Shown here one piece after another: positions 11,594 through 21,790 of a stretch of 64,000 nucleotides of DNA (its first letter is position 1; the number at the start of each line of letters is the position of its first letter). Under the pieces are notes generated by a model. It saw only the letters and a program-made list of their open reading frames with translations, was not told where the DNA came from and ran no database searches. Source of the stretch: Rhabditophanes sp. KR3021 (Eukaryota; Nematoda; Chromadorea; Rhabditida; Alloionematidae); assembly GCA_963281155.1 (NCBI GenBank), contig CAUJLY010000004.1, positions 62,001 through 126,000 of the forward strand, read 5' to 3'. The translations under genes and the position numbers were made by a program.

Positions 11594-11959
11594 TTCTTTG
11601 ATTAAATGGCATGTTAAGGATGTGGTTGTGTGGAATGCTTAGGTATTTATTTTTATAAAGTAAATGTGTCAGTAATTTTATTTTTTACGTATTTTACACA
11701 TTAAGTTGTATATTATTTACTAAAGGTGATGCATTAATTACTTGTTTGATAATTTCAATTAGTGTGTTGAAAATATGGCTTTTTTAAATTGTTTATGACA
11801 AATTAATTATAGTGATTTTATTAACAACACTTGCTCTTTTGTGATTTACAAGATTATTTAGAAAAAAAGACGAGTTAAATTATGAAGGATGGTAATTTAA
11901 TTTTTATTAAAAACTTTATTAGATTAGTATTAAAATAAATGTTTATAATAAAGAGTTGG
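11594..11959. other. intergenic, promoter region of the group B copy 1 receptor
   Basis: AT-rich, no coding signal seen. Confidence 0.45.
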
Positions 11960-12284
11960 TTAATATTTTCGGTAGACACCATATACATTTTTAGTTCCAT
12001 TGTGACCAGTTTTGGTTCCATAATCAGAATACTTTAAAACTGATCCAATGACAAAGTTAGTTTTTGTTAAAGCTTTTAAGCTAAAATCTGACGTAGCCTC
12101 AGCCCAAGAAAATTGAATTTCGGGAATCTAAACTTTGAATAATTAATTATAAAAAAGTACATACCTTTTTGACAACCATATCAATGCCTTCATCACAAAT
12201 TCTATGTCCAACTCCATAATTAGGTTGGGCGAAAATAAGTTCATGTCTAGGAAATGTATGAAGATTCCTGGGGAACAGAGCCAT
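11960..12284 (-). CDS. small 95-aa protein of unknown function
   Basis: Exons 12284-12165 (40 codons) and 12127-11960 join in phase 0 across a 37-nt GTATGT..TTTAG intron. Exon 1 starts MALFPRNLHTF and contains PNYGVGHRICDEGID. Exon 2 contains IPEIQFSWAEATSDF and ends GVYRKY. No membrane segment or signal peptide is evident. The YGVGHR motif faintly recalls the FGVGR region of the mitochondrial ribosomal protein mS34, but that is a guess. Its ATG lies only 29 nt after the stop of the upstream receptor gene on the same strand, and the sequence before it has an acceptor-like AAATCAG. It may be a downstream operon gene receiving an SL. Base composition is less AT-rich than its surroundings, which supports coding. 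Confidence 0.65.
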
Positions 12285-12313
12285 AATATTAACTGATTTA
12301 CTTTTATAAAAAA

Positions 12314-13309
12314 TTAATTTAAATGCACACTAATTGCTTTAGATGTCGGTTTGTTAAAACCATAAACTTGATAAATTGCAAAAAAGGAGTTAATAATAGG
12401 ATAGCTTAAGCTCACTGGAAGAACTAAAGAAGCAATCATATCCAAAACAACTTTATACAAATATTCCCTAAGAAGTCCATACGATATAAAAGCTATTCCC
12501 ATCGGAGTTACCATCAAAATCAAGGGCACCAATGCAATTAACCGTAATTTAATTATGTTTGTTTTTATTTTTAATTTTGTCTGTGGCATTGCTTTTTCTA
12601 ATAACTCAGCAAATGAATTTTCTAATTTAACCCAATAAACTACTCCCTGAATTGCAAGAAATATAATCTCTGTTAATATATTTATTCCCATTGAAATAAT
12701 AAATGGACTATTCATGTTACAATTTAACAAAATAATTCCATAATTATCTTCAGGATACATTCTTCTTATATCAAGAATCTATAAATTTTATAATATTAAA
12801 CTGATTAAATATCTTACTTCAAATTCCCTTTCTGGAACAGTACTAGGATCAATAATAAAATAATAACTAACATAAATTGAAACAGGTGGCATCACAATAC
12901 ATAACAAAATTTGAATACCATATTGCACATAACTCCGATGTAATTTGGGTTTTATGACTAGAAAAACATCACACCTCTTAATAAATCCTATACAAATACC
13001 ATAACATATCCAGTGGAGGATAGAAAATGCAAAAGCAGTAAAAGGAATCACAATTTTAGGTTCATTTAATTTTAAAACTAATCCATGGTAAACAATACCA
13101 CAATAAGGTATTGCTAATCTATAACTTCCAGTAATACCAAGTGAAAATGCTAATAGACCATCAAAAATAGTGTTGTATTTGGTAATTTGGGCAAATTCAT
13201 TCTTAAATTTAGGTGGTATCCAATGAATTATTAAGAAAACTATTGAATTAAATAAAACACCAAGAATGCCTTCAATTAAGAGTATCGTATCATACACACT
13301 TGGTTCCAT
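12314..13309 (-). CDS. candidate chemoreceptor, Str-superfamily-like (group B, copy 2)
   Basis: Exons 13309-12818 and 12778-12314 (39-nt intron, phase 0) give 318 aa. It starts MEPSVYDTILL at the first ATG. TM1 carries LFNSIVFLIIHWIPPKF; a conserved P..FK segment follows TM1 as in many str/srd/srh proteins. Hydrophobic segments recur at about 50-70, 90-120, 140-165, 185-210, 240-265 and 275-305. The intron lies at the same place and phase as in copies 1, 3 and 4. The 95-aa gene follows immediately downstream on the same strand. Likely an orphan sensory GPCR. Confidence 0.8.
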
Positions 13310-13807
13310 GATTTAAAATTATGTGATGTAAACTTGAATAATGTGTATAATATTAATGAAGTATTCAAATTGAGTAACATACTTAAGGTGTTTTTATGAG
13401 GAATTAGATACAAAGGTGTTTTTTAAAAAGGTGTTTTATTTGTTAATTTGTTTGTTGCCGGATTTAATGGAATTACACATATGATATTTCATTGTAATTG
13501 ACTTTGAGGCGTTTGGAAAAAAAATGAAAGATAAATTGCTTTTAAAAAAAAGGCTCTGATTATTTATATATTTTCTAATTTGTCCATTTGATTACTGCAC
13601 ATCTTTAAATTAAAATGAAGACAATTTAATTCATTATTGTAGGTATAATTAAAGATAAATTTTCAAATTCTTGTTTTGGTTTATAGCATTGACAAACGGT
13701 ATCATAAATGATAAAAGGTTTATTTTTATAAAATTGTTTATATCAACGTATCCATAGGAATAACGACAAGTCAAATGAGACTCACATTTTAGCTCTAAAG
13801 CACGCAA
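13310..13807. other. intergenic, nothing recognised
   Basis: AT-rich sequence upstream of the group B copy 2 receptor. Confidence 0.45.
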
Positions 13808-14095
13808 TTATTTAGGAAATATGAATTGAATACATGATAGATATAATAATTCAAGTTGAGTAAATCCTTCAAAATAATTTTGACTCCAATGCCCATAATT
13901 GTTACATTCTTTACGATAAGTCATGCCTAATTCTTTTAGAGATGGATATGAAATCAACAGTTTTTCTCCAATATCACTCAAATCAAAACATATATCTGTT
14001 AAAATAAAAGTTCTTAAAGTACTTGGAAATGAGCATATTAATGTTTTGAATAGAACTTTTTGTTCATAAACATCACACGATTGATCTAATTTTAA
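13808..14095 (-). pseudogene. F-box/leucine-rich-repeat-like fragment
   Basis: An open frame of about 95 codons runs from after a TGA to TAA with no ATG at its head. It has leucine-rich periodicity such as LICSFPSTLRTFILTDIC and LLISYPSLKELG, recalling the LRR-type tail of nematode F-box proteins. No F-box is found upstream. It looks like the surviving 3' exon of a decayed gene. The family guess is weak; that it was once coding is likely. Confidence 0.35.
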
Positions 14096-14148
14096 TCACA
14101 AATTAATAAAGCTATTGGAACAAAAAATTATAAATATTGTTATCAACA

Positions 14149-14220
14149 GCGTCCGTGGTGTAATGGTCAGCATGCGCGCCTTCCAAGCACGCGATAGGGG
14201 TTCGATTCCCCTCGGACGCA
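14149..14220 (+). tRNA. tRNA-Gly (anticodon UCC)
   Basis: 72-nt cloverleaf: acceptor GCGTCCG/CGGACGC with discriminator A, D arm with GTGTAATGGTCAGCAT, anticodon loop CTTCCAA, and T arm AGGGGTTCGATTCCCCT. A run of five T at 14225 follows as Pol III terminator. The anticodon stem CGCGC/GCACG has one C-A mismatch in its middle, where a U-A pair is usual. Confidence 0.93.
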
Positions 14221-14500
14221 TATCTTTTTGATTTAATTAAATAATAAGTTTAATACATATTATCCGTCATTTGATCTCGCTTATTTTATGAACCATTGTT
14301 TTTACCGATTTTCAGATTAACAACTTTTAATAAACATTCGGATTAAATTCATAAATCCCTAGACAATTACATTATTTTGTCTGTGCTGATAAATAGCAAA
14401 TTTGTTTTACATAAGCGGAAGTAAAATTGACCAGTATATAAAAAATCGTTATATACTCCAAATCACAATCAGTTTGAATAATCTACTCTACTAAAACATT
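14221..14500. other. spacer between tRNA-Gly and the PTP relic
   Basis: AT-rich; holds a TATATAAAA-like element near 14437 that may have been the promoter of the following relic. Confidence 0.4.
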
Positions 14501-15442
14501 ATGAAGTTTATTGCAACCATTATTATTGAGAAGAAAGAAGATAGTGCAATTGAAAAAGCTCTACTCCATTGGATAAGAAATTGTCTTTCCTTGTATCAGA
14601 AGTTCTCGTGTAATAGTGAAAACTGTTCTTGATAAAGTTTTGCCTAATGAAAGAATGAGGAATTTACAAAAGTTATGAGAAATGGATGTATGTCTGAATC
14701 ATTTATACATGTCAATTACATTAAGTCAAAAGTATCAACAGACAATGAATTACTGGTCTGCCAAAGACCAAATAATCCTGAGGCTAGAGATAATTTTTGG
14801 AGAGTAGCGTTTAAGGGACAAATTCTACTATGCTTTGTAATTTGATGGGAGATGATGTTCAGGCATGTTATAAGCACTTTCCAGATTATAAGGAAACTCT
14901 TACTACAGGTTGTGAAAATTATACTGTTGGATGTATTTATGACAATAGATCTATTTATAAATATATTCGACCTCGGAAATTTAAAGTCACTTACAAAAAA
15001 AAGATGTAATTGGTTATCATTATCAAATGCTTAATTGACCTGATTTTTGTTCTCCATTTCCGGTGGCAAGAGTCGTTCAATTCTTCAGGTTGTGCTTAGT
15101 TTCTAGTTATAAAGGAAAGCTTATGGTACATTGCAATAATGGATTTGGTAAATTTTAATTAAGCTAATATATTTTAGGAAGAACAGGAGTTGGTATATTG
15201 GAGAAAAATACAAAAACAGTTACAAAAAGATTGATGTTATGAAGAGTATCTTAAAACTTCGTAAAATGCAAGCATATATGGTTCGATTTCACGTTCATTA
15301 CAATTGCATCAGACTTATTCAATATTGGCTTGATGAAAATGCAATTCCCGAACCTCCTGCACTTCTCAAATTTATGGCTGATGTTATTCCAAAATTAGAA
15401 GATAAAATTGGTCATAATCTTAATACTTTTGATAAACAATAA
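14501..15442 (+). pseudogene. protein tyrosine phosphatase relic
   Basis: Pieces of a classical PTP domain occur in the right order but in different frames. They are IHVNYIKSKVSTDNELLVCQ with NFWRVAF at 14690-14830, NLMGDDVQACYKHFPDY at 14840-14890, and a WPD-loop region where the Trp codon is TGA (at about 15040). Next comes the P-loop HCNNGFGRTGVG, split by a 30-nt phase-1 intron at 15153-15177, and last a LRKMQAYMVRF...Y C-terminal helix at 15239-15442. The first reading frame from the ATG at 14501 stops after about 43 codons. Several frameshifts and stops show the gene is dead, although the catalytic Cys and Arg codons survive. Confidence 0.75.
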
Positions 15443-15582
15443 GTAGACAGTGCTTATTTAATTTACAATAACTTATATAATTTGCCTGAAAATTAATAAA
15501 CACGCGTTTGAATAAACAAAATTTAGAATTTATTTTGTATCGTTTAATTGTTGTTATAAAGTGTATATTCATTTCATTAAAC

Positions 15583-17071
15583 CTATTTTTTATAATTAAA
15601 TCCAGTCAAGTAACCATAAGTAGCCAAATCTGGTTCAATTTGTGGGCACACTACATAAGCAACATATTTTCTTTTAGCTTCAAAGGTATGTTGTTGTTGG
15701 CCTGTTACACTAATTTCATATCTGACGAATGGTTTTCCAAAGAATTTTACTTTTTCAGATTTACGGAAAAGTCTTGGATTTATAGCACCACCATCTAAAG
15801 TTAAATCATTGGTCAAGTTGGTATCTTCGGCATAAACTTCGAGGACACAATGAAACATGAAGGTGTAGAATTGAGTTGCTCCTGTTACCCATTCGTCAAT
15901 TGAAGGTACATAATGAGCTATGTTTCCTCTTAAAGTTGTGTTGGAATTAAATCTATCAGCCTTATCACCACCGAATCTATATGTTGGGATTTTTCCATTT
16001 ACTGAAGAAGTAGCAACATAGTGTGAGTTTATTGGAATTGAAGTTTGTCCATTTTTGTTGATTGTAATTGATTGGGTTCCATCTTTATTATTTTCAGTAA
16101 CCAAAGACACAATTGCTTCATTTCTACAAGTTGAAGTCATTAGTGGTGGTGAAAAGAAAAGATTCATGGAAAAATCAGCTGAAATAATTCTCTTATCTCC
16201 TGCAACTCCCTTCTTTGGGCATACTTCCTTTTTGGATGGTATTGGCATGTACGAAACCATGCTTTCTTTGCATCCTGGGCAATTTTTAGGATCATTTGTT
16301 TTTGTTGAGAAAGGAGAAATTAAGTTGACATGAATTGGAGAACTGGATGTTAAGGCGATAGTAAATGTTCCAACTTCATTCTTTGAATATGTCATAATGT
16401 TGATAGCTTGAGATCCAATACTACCGTTAACTGAATAAACTTGAGTAAATTTAACTTCACCATTGAAATAAACATGAGCCGATACCATAATATTAGTATC
16501 TGTTTCAATTGTTGGAACAATTGTAATCATCGATGCTTCAGCGTCTATTGAAGGAGGAATAGAAAAAATGTAATCGGTTCCAGCTATTTGTTTTGAAGGA
16601 ACAAGAAACATATCTCCACCAACAGTATCTTGATCAAAGAATTCGCCAAATACTTTGACTGGTTCTGTACAATCAACAAAAATACGTTGATCGCGATTGA
16701 GTTGTGCTGTGGCAGGTGCTGATGTAGCACTAAGTGTGTTAATTAAATGTTTGGCTGGAAGATTAATCTGAACAAATTTTTATTCATGTATTAAATTATT
16801 TTAAACTTACAACAGATCCACGTCCTGGAACTGCATAAAATTGATTAACCAATGGATTTTTTGTTCCTATTAATTGATATCTAAGATTACATTGTGCAGT
16901 AGCTGACGTTGCTGCTAAAATATAAATGTTAGCTATGGCTGAATCGGTCAATGGCAAAGATTTGGATGGAGTATTGAAATATCCAAATGAAAAGACAAAG
17001 CTCTTTCCGTCAGAATCGGCAGCAAAAACTGTTGAAGTTAATAAAATTGAAGCTACAAGCAATTTGAACAT
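15583..17071 (-). CDS. secreted protein resembling the IgGFc-binding N-terminal domain (copy 1)
   Basis: Exons 17071-16811 and 16767-15583 join in phase 0 (43-nt intron GTAAGT..TTCAG) and give 481 aa. A signal peptide MFKLLVASILLTSTVFA precedes ADSDGKSFVFSFG. The body is beta-rich with Cys pairs, including NCPGCKESM and CRNEA, and a RIISADFSMNLFFSPP segment. The C-terminal part carries HYVPSIDEWVTGATQFYT, VLEVYAED, and ends GYLTGFNYKK. The D[KQ]RII..DF....PP pattern, VPS..EWVTG..QFYT and GYLTG[FY]N..K also mark the paralogue at 35394. They resemble nematode secreted proteins with the IgGFc-binding N-terminal-like domain. Function is unknown; it is likely extracellular or mucosal. Confidence 0.78.
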
Positions 17072-17520
17072 TTTGAAGGTATCTATCTATTATTTTGAAC
17101 TTCTTAAATATAATCCAAAATTTGTGATAAAGTTGTAATCTTTATGATTTGGTGTATTTTTATCATTATCTATGATATCATTTCCAGTATTAGTTCATAT
17201 AAACCTATAACTGTTGTGTCATATTAATGTAACTGTGAAATCTACGTGCTTTTATCACTTCAAATTCTTATCTCTCTTTGTATGTTCACTCACATTATTA
17301 ATTCAATTGAACAAATAATGTATTTATGATCACTGATAACCACAGTGTATTTTCAATCTTTAGATGTCATCATGCTGACTGTCAAAATTAATTCTAGCAA
17401 GTTTGTTATACAACATTTTAATTTTTGAAATATTTAATTAAAAAAGTGTCTAGTTGTGTAAATTAAACATGCAATGATAATTTCATAATTTGCATATTTA
17501 TAATTTTCAAGATTGGAAGA
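17072..17520. other. intergenic between divergent genes
   Basis: AT-rich; upstream region of the secreted protein gene. No further feature seen. Confidence 0.45.
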
Positions 17521-18150
17521 ATGTTGAAAAAACAAATCAAGAGTTTGAATATCAATTTTATACTTAAAGAGCATGATATAATTATTCATTATTTTAAAAG
17601 GATAAAGTTATTAATTTATCTCTTTCTGTTATTATCTGCGAGATGTCATGCTAACAGTGATGATATAAGTAAATATTATGGCAAGTTAAAACTTAAGTTT
17701 ATTATAACCAATTTTTCAGTTTATGAAAGATGTGGAAAGAGTGATAGTCTTAAGGAAGTAGTCGAAAATCTAACAACAAAAAATGAAGCTTATACTCTTG
17801 TTTGTATTAAACGTGAAGATACTCCATGGTTAGTTACAATTGAAACTCCCTATTTGAGAAGATGAAAGTAATGATGATTGCAGACGAGAAGTAATTACTC
17901 ATTTTCCAGCTAAGTTATTCAATCCAAAATATTTAAATTTGAACCGTAAAGCTCTTCCTATTTTTGAACTAATGAACCTGTTTATTCAATTGCCCATAAT
18001 TCACCAACTATCTATGTTACTGTTGGTTACATGTTACATGAAAATTCTAAAAAAATATGTGTTTACGCACATTTTTATCCTCCCAAAGCTAGAAATGGCA
18101 ATAAAAATTGTTTTAAACGTGCTATACTGATCAATGACATCTTTTATTGA
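17521..18150 (+). pseudogene. decayed small secreted protein gene, family unknown
   Basis: The first frame (17521-17865) starts MLKKQIKSL and has a hydrophobic run IKLLIYLFLLLSARCHA like a signal peptide. Coding-like sequence then continues in a second frame (CRREVITHFPAKLF, about 17880) and a third (IAHNSPTIYVTVGYMLHENS, about 17995-18145), which ends IFY-stop. Two frameshifts are therefore needed. A 51-nt intron inside the first frame (17669-17719) is possible. No family recognised. Confidence 0.4.
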
Positions 18151-18303
18151 TCATATATATAAACAAATATTACAACAAAAATACCATACTATATAAATTA
18201 ACTCTACATATAGTTACTACTATATTTTATCATCTAAATAAATACATCTCTTTATCTTGTGTATTTATTGCAAAACGTAATTATGTAGTATTACCAAGTT
18301 GAT

Positions 18304-18411
18304 ATGACCGATCGCAATACACTTGTTTTGTTCCCAATTACAATAGGTGTTACGATGATGTTTATGGTGGGGTTCTTTTATCATATTCTTGAGGAACGTT
18401 TTTTGTCGTAG
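18304..18411 (+). CDS. 35-aa single-pass membrane microprotein (tentative)
   Basis: ATG opens MTDRNTLVLFPITIGVTM, followed by FMVGFFYHILEE. One hydrophobic segment covers about residues 7-28. The pattern L..F....GV.....V...Y faintly recalls OST4 of oligosaccharyltransferase, but nematode OST4 is normally much closer to the family. Coding-like sequence continues downstream (ERQSIYTLFREK near 18535, then IHQLAEDIKLLAG and DRKKIK near 18630-18690, with a possible intron between). The region may therefore be a longer, partly decayed gene. Confidence 0.3.
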   Translation: MTDRNTLVLFPITIGVTMMFMVGFFYHILEERFLS

Positions 18412-18699
18412 GAATACTATTCAAGTTTGCTGAATGGCAAGTTTGAGATAATGTCAGTTAGCCCAAACTTTATCTTTTCGAATTACAGGCAAGTAGGAAT
18501 GATTATTTGAAGTATTGAGTGAAATCAAGAACTGTTATGAACGTCAATCCATATACACACTTTTTAGAGAAAAAGTTACGTAATGGTAATAAATAAATAA
18601 TTTATTGTTTGATGATTATTTTTAGATCCATCAACTTGCGGAAGACATCAAGCTACTAGCTGGATTAGATAGGAAGAAAATTAAAGTAACTAACATAAA

Positions 18700-19080
18700 C
18701 TGTAATATCCATAAATACAATTTAAGTAAATTTGCTATGATTTTAATGATTTTGTTCATATTAAGGATGTAACAAAATGTTCCATTATTTTTATTTTGCC
18801 ACTATAACTAGACGCCGTTTCGCTGACGTTTTTTGTTTTGTAATTTAATAAATAAAAATTTCCTTTTAATTAATTATCTTTTTTTGTAAAAAATATATTA
18901 CGTATCTTAACATTTTAGTTACGTAGTACCATAACACTTAAAATTGTGTACGGTTATTATCAAAATGATAATGTCAAATGACAAACATCTGTAAAAAGGT
19001 AAATGTTTAGTGTCCTTGTTATTTATGAGGACGTCTATAAAAGTAAAAATAATACATAATATTTTTGTTTGAACCAAATC
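18700..19080. other. intergenic, nothing recognised
   Basis: Very AT-rich; upstream region of the next receptor. Confidence 0.45.
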
Positions 19081-20148
19081 ATGGAGCTACAATCACCTGT
19101 TGACTATTCTAATACTGATATCTACAAAATTCGAACTTTCATAGACATCAGTCTTGATATAACATTTTTTATTGGTCTAATTCTAAATTTATTACTTTTC
19201 TTTCTTTGTTTTCGAATAAAACAAAAAGAATTTGTTCCTTACAAAACAATTATTTATCTAGCCGTCATAACTGATCTCATCTTCCTATTTTCAACTCTAA
19301 TCAGCATAAATTTGCTTGAACCTTTCAACTACAACTTAGTAATAATTGTTTCTTTAAATAAATATTTAAGAGATATTTCTGATGAGATGGGACATATTTT
19401 AAGCATGTTTGATATGTTTATTTTTATGGCTTCACATGGAAATAATTTGATCATCTTTTATTTTAGATATTGTATTTCGGTTAAGTAAGTTTGAGAGGCA
19501 AATTGTGGTGTAAATTATTATTTCTAATTTAGAAACAAAAGATTATGTTTATTGAAATTTGGATATCTAATTTTAATTAATATCATTTGGCATGGCTTGA
19601 ATACAATAATATGGAGTTATGGAACAACCTCCAAAGACAGTGAAAACAGTAAATTAATTGAAGAAAAACTTTCTATTGAATATTTTTACCGAACTGATGG
19701 TTACCTAATTAAATATTATCCACTGCGAGTTTTCAATCCATTTGGAATGGTTGCCTTAATACATGTAATCATTACAACATCCATAATTATGATAGGTGAA
19801 ACATGGATGTTTCTGCAAATTTGGAAACAATTGAAAATTAATTTAAATATTATGAGTACCAAGACAAAACAAATTCAGGGGCAATTAAATTTATTAATGA
19901 TTTTTAATGCCACTACAGCAATATGCTCATCTGTATTTCCTTGTTCTTTCATAGTCATGTGTGCTGTCTTTAATGTGGATCTTTATGGAAAAGGTAATTA
20001 TTGTTATATTTTGTTTGTTTGGGTAACTTTGTTAAATCCTTTGGCTTCAATTATTTTTATCAAGCCGTGTAGGAATGAATTAATGAAAATGCTTGGATGT
20101 GGCTTAATGATTAAACAACCTGCATCTACAACAAAGATTACTATTTAA
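19081..20148 (+). CDS. candidate chemoreceptor, Str-superfamily-like (group A, copy 2)
   Basis: Exons 19081-19484 and 19533-20148 (48-nt intron) give 339 aa. It starts at the ATG of MELQSPVDY. It aligns along its length with the receptor at 8282: KEFVPYKTIIYLAVITDLIF matches KEFSVYKKILTYTTLTDLLF, and FYFRYCISVK matches FLFRYYLIQK just before the shared intron. The tail LLNPLASIIFIKPCRNELMK is a clear Str-superfamily TM7 ending. The second intron of copy 1 is absent here. A probable orphan sensory GPCR. Confidence 0.82.
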
Positions 20149-20276
20149 AAATTAATAATATCCTATGCTTAAACCTTCTTAATTTTTCCCTTATTCACAC
20201 ATGTAAAACTAACATTTATAATTAAAACATAAAACAAAAGAATTCAAAAGACATATTATAAAAAAAACAAGCCACA

Positions 20277-20706
20277 TTAAATACCTCTTAAACTAAACGC
20301 TACTATCAGTTCATTGGCCAAATTTTCCAACGTTATAGAACTTCTATTTTTTGTCAACAACCGATTTATGTATGACCCAATTCTTTTCCATGTTACACTA
20401 GATCCAGGAATAGTGGCATATTTCAAACCAACATTAAATAAATCTTTTAATACTATTTCATTATTACTCCAGTAGATCCATTTCCTTATTAACTCTACTA
20501 CTGTACACATCTTCAAGATATAAAACAATATGATCTAGTTGTCTTTTCTGTCCCTTAGCTTTTTTGGGCAATAAACCAAAGGAAGTATTAGTAGTAGCTG
20601 GAGTATTTTCTTCAACAACTGTCGTATCAATGCTGCTAGAATATTCTGATTTAATCATTGTTTCACATATACCCACTGAGATTGTCGTAGACAAGACTGT
20701 TGACAA
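20277..20706 (-). pseudogene. hAT-type transposase C-terminal relic
   Basis: Two overlapping frames read as one decayed protein: KKAKGQKRQLDHIVLYLED in the upstream frame, then VGLKYATIPGSSVTWKRIGS and RSSITLENLANELIVAF in the other. The IP.SSV..KRIGS....R..L..EN...L pattern is that of the hAT dimerisation domain. One frameshift separates the parts near 20470. Confidence 0.55.
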
Positions 20707-20739
20707 ACGGAAGATTCTGTAATTACTTCAGATACTTAC

Positions 20740-21000
20740 TCCAGCTCAGTGATTTTTAAGTAAGTGGTAAAGATGATAATCCGAAGGATCTAAGTCTGGA
20801 GAGTATGGTTGATAAGGAAGTACTTCAAAGCCGATTTTTTGTATGATCACAAACATGAGGTCTTGCATTATCATGTTGCAAAAGAACCGTTTCACCAGCA
20901 TCTTCGAAGTGTGGCCTTTTTATTGTAATTGTAACTCTCTTTTGTCGTTTTCTTGTTTATCAGGCTCTTGTTGATTGTCTGGTCAGTCAACAAATCTATA
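20740..21000 (-). mobile_element. mariner-family transposase relic
   Basis: Minus-strand fragments of a Tc1/mariner transposase: LLTDQTINKSL, then LLQHDNARPHVCDHTKNRL, then after a frameshift EVLPYQPYSPDLDPSDYHLY. HDNARPH and YSPDL.PSDYH are hallmark mariner catalytic-region motifs. Only the C-terminal half remains, frameshifted; terminal repeats were not found. It sits directly upstream of the hAT relic. Confidence 0.8.
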
Positions 21001-21395
21001 ATTATTTACTAATGAACTAGTTTGATTTAAGCCAATCTCATCTAACTTTCATTGATGTTCGCCTTACTTTCCTAGGTATGATATTTTTACTCCTCAACTG
21101 TTACATCATAAATAACCACTATTTTTTAAAGAATATATTTTTGCAACAAAATCACTACAAGACTTCCTTTACACATTATGTCGAGACCTATTACATTCAT
21201 TTGTATTCAAATTTTAATTGAAAATTGATAAACAAAATTCGTTTCAGGATCATGTTAATTTGTTAATTTTTGTGTGAAGGCCTGGTCTAGACTGTTTATT
21301 TTCAGGCCAGCCTACCAACAGGTATATTACACACATTTAAACGAGTTATTCCTTTGTTAATGTAACAGTCATTTCTTATTTTAAATATTTTTATT
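21001..21395. other. intergenic, nothing recognised
   Basis: AT-rich; possibly the remainder of the mariner element, but no terminal repeat was identified. Confidence 0.4.
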
Positions 21396-21487
21396 AGAGA
21401 CCTTTTCAAATCTCCTTCCAAAATTTGCTAACAGAATTCATGTAGAATCCTGAACGCATACTAACCTCAAACTGGGTTTTTTAAACC
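21396..21487 (-). ncRNA. spliced-leader RNA gene, copy 5
   Basis: 92 nt, leader 21466-21487 identical to the array at 6.4-7.3 kb. Same donor, middle stem and Sm site. The terminal hairpin is GAGATTT-GAAA-AGGTCTC: two pairs become G-U and the tetraloop is GAAA, still a GNRA. Confidence 0.92.
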
Positions 21488-21560
21488 GTCTTAGTCTCAT
21501 TTTACCAGCCTTTTATACACACATATCTGACAATCGGAAGTAGGCCTTTACGCTGGGTAG
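21488..21560 (-). promoter_or_regulatory. SL RNA promoter, copy 5
   Basis: TATAAAAG at 21510-21517 and a PSE-like CCTACTTCCGATTGTC block at about 21529-21545, spaced as in the main array. Confidence 0.62.
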
Positions 21561-21637
21561 TTGAATAATGCATACATACATTTATGTAAATGAGATATAA
21601 TTTAATAGAGAAACAAATCACTTTTTCTTTTTTTATT

Positions 21638-21729
21638 AGAGATCTTTTCAAGCCTCATTCCAAAATTTGCTAACAGAATTCTTATAGAATTCCGAACGCA
21701 TACTAACCTCAAACTGGGTTTTTTAAACC
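21638..21729 (-). ncRNA. spliced-leader RNA gene, copy 6 (most divergent)
   Basis: 92 nt, leader 21708-21729 identical to the others. The middle stem is CGGAATTC/GAATTCTG, with one A-U replacing a G-U and pairing kept. The terminal hairpin GAGGCTT-GAAA-AGATCTC has one C-A mismatch. The Sm site is intact. It may be active or in early decay. Confidence 0.88.
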
Positions 21730-21790
21730 GTCTTAGTTAGTTCTTGGTCATCTTTTATACGATCAACTATGACAATCGGAAGTAGAACAA
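21730..21790 (-). promoter_or_regulatory. SL RNA promoter, copy 6
   Basis: TATAAAAG at 21752-21759 and PSE-like TACTTCCGATTGTC at about 21771-21785. The GCAAAG block beyond is lost. Confidence 0.55.
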
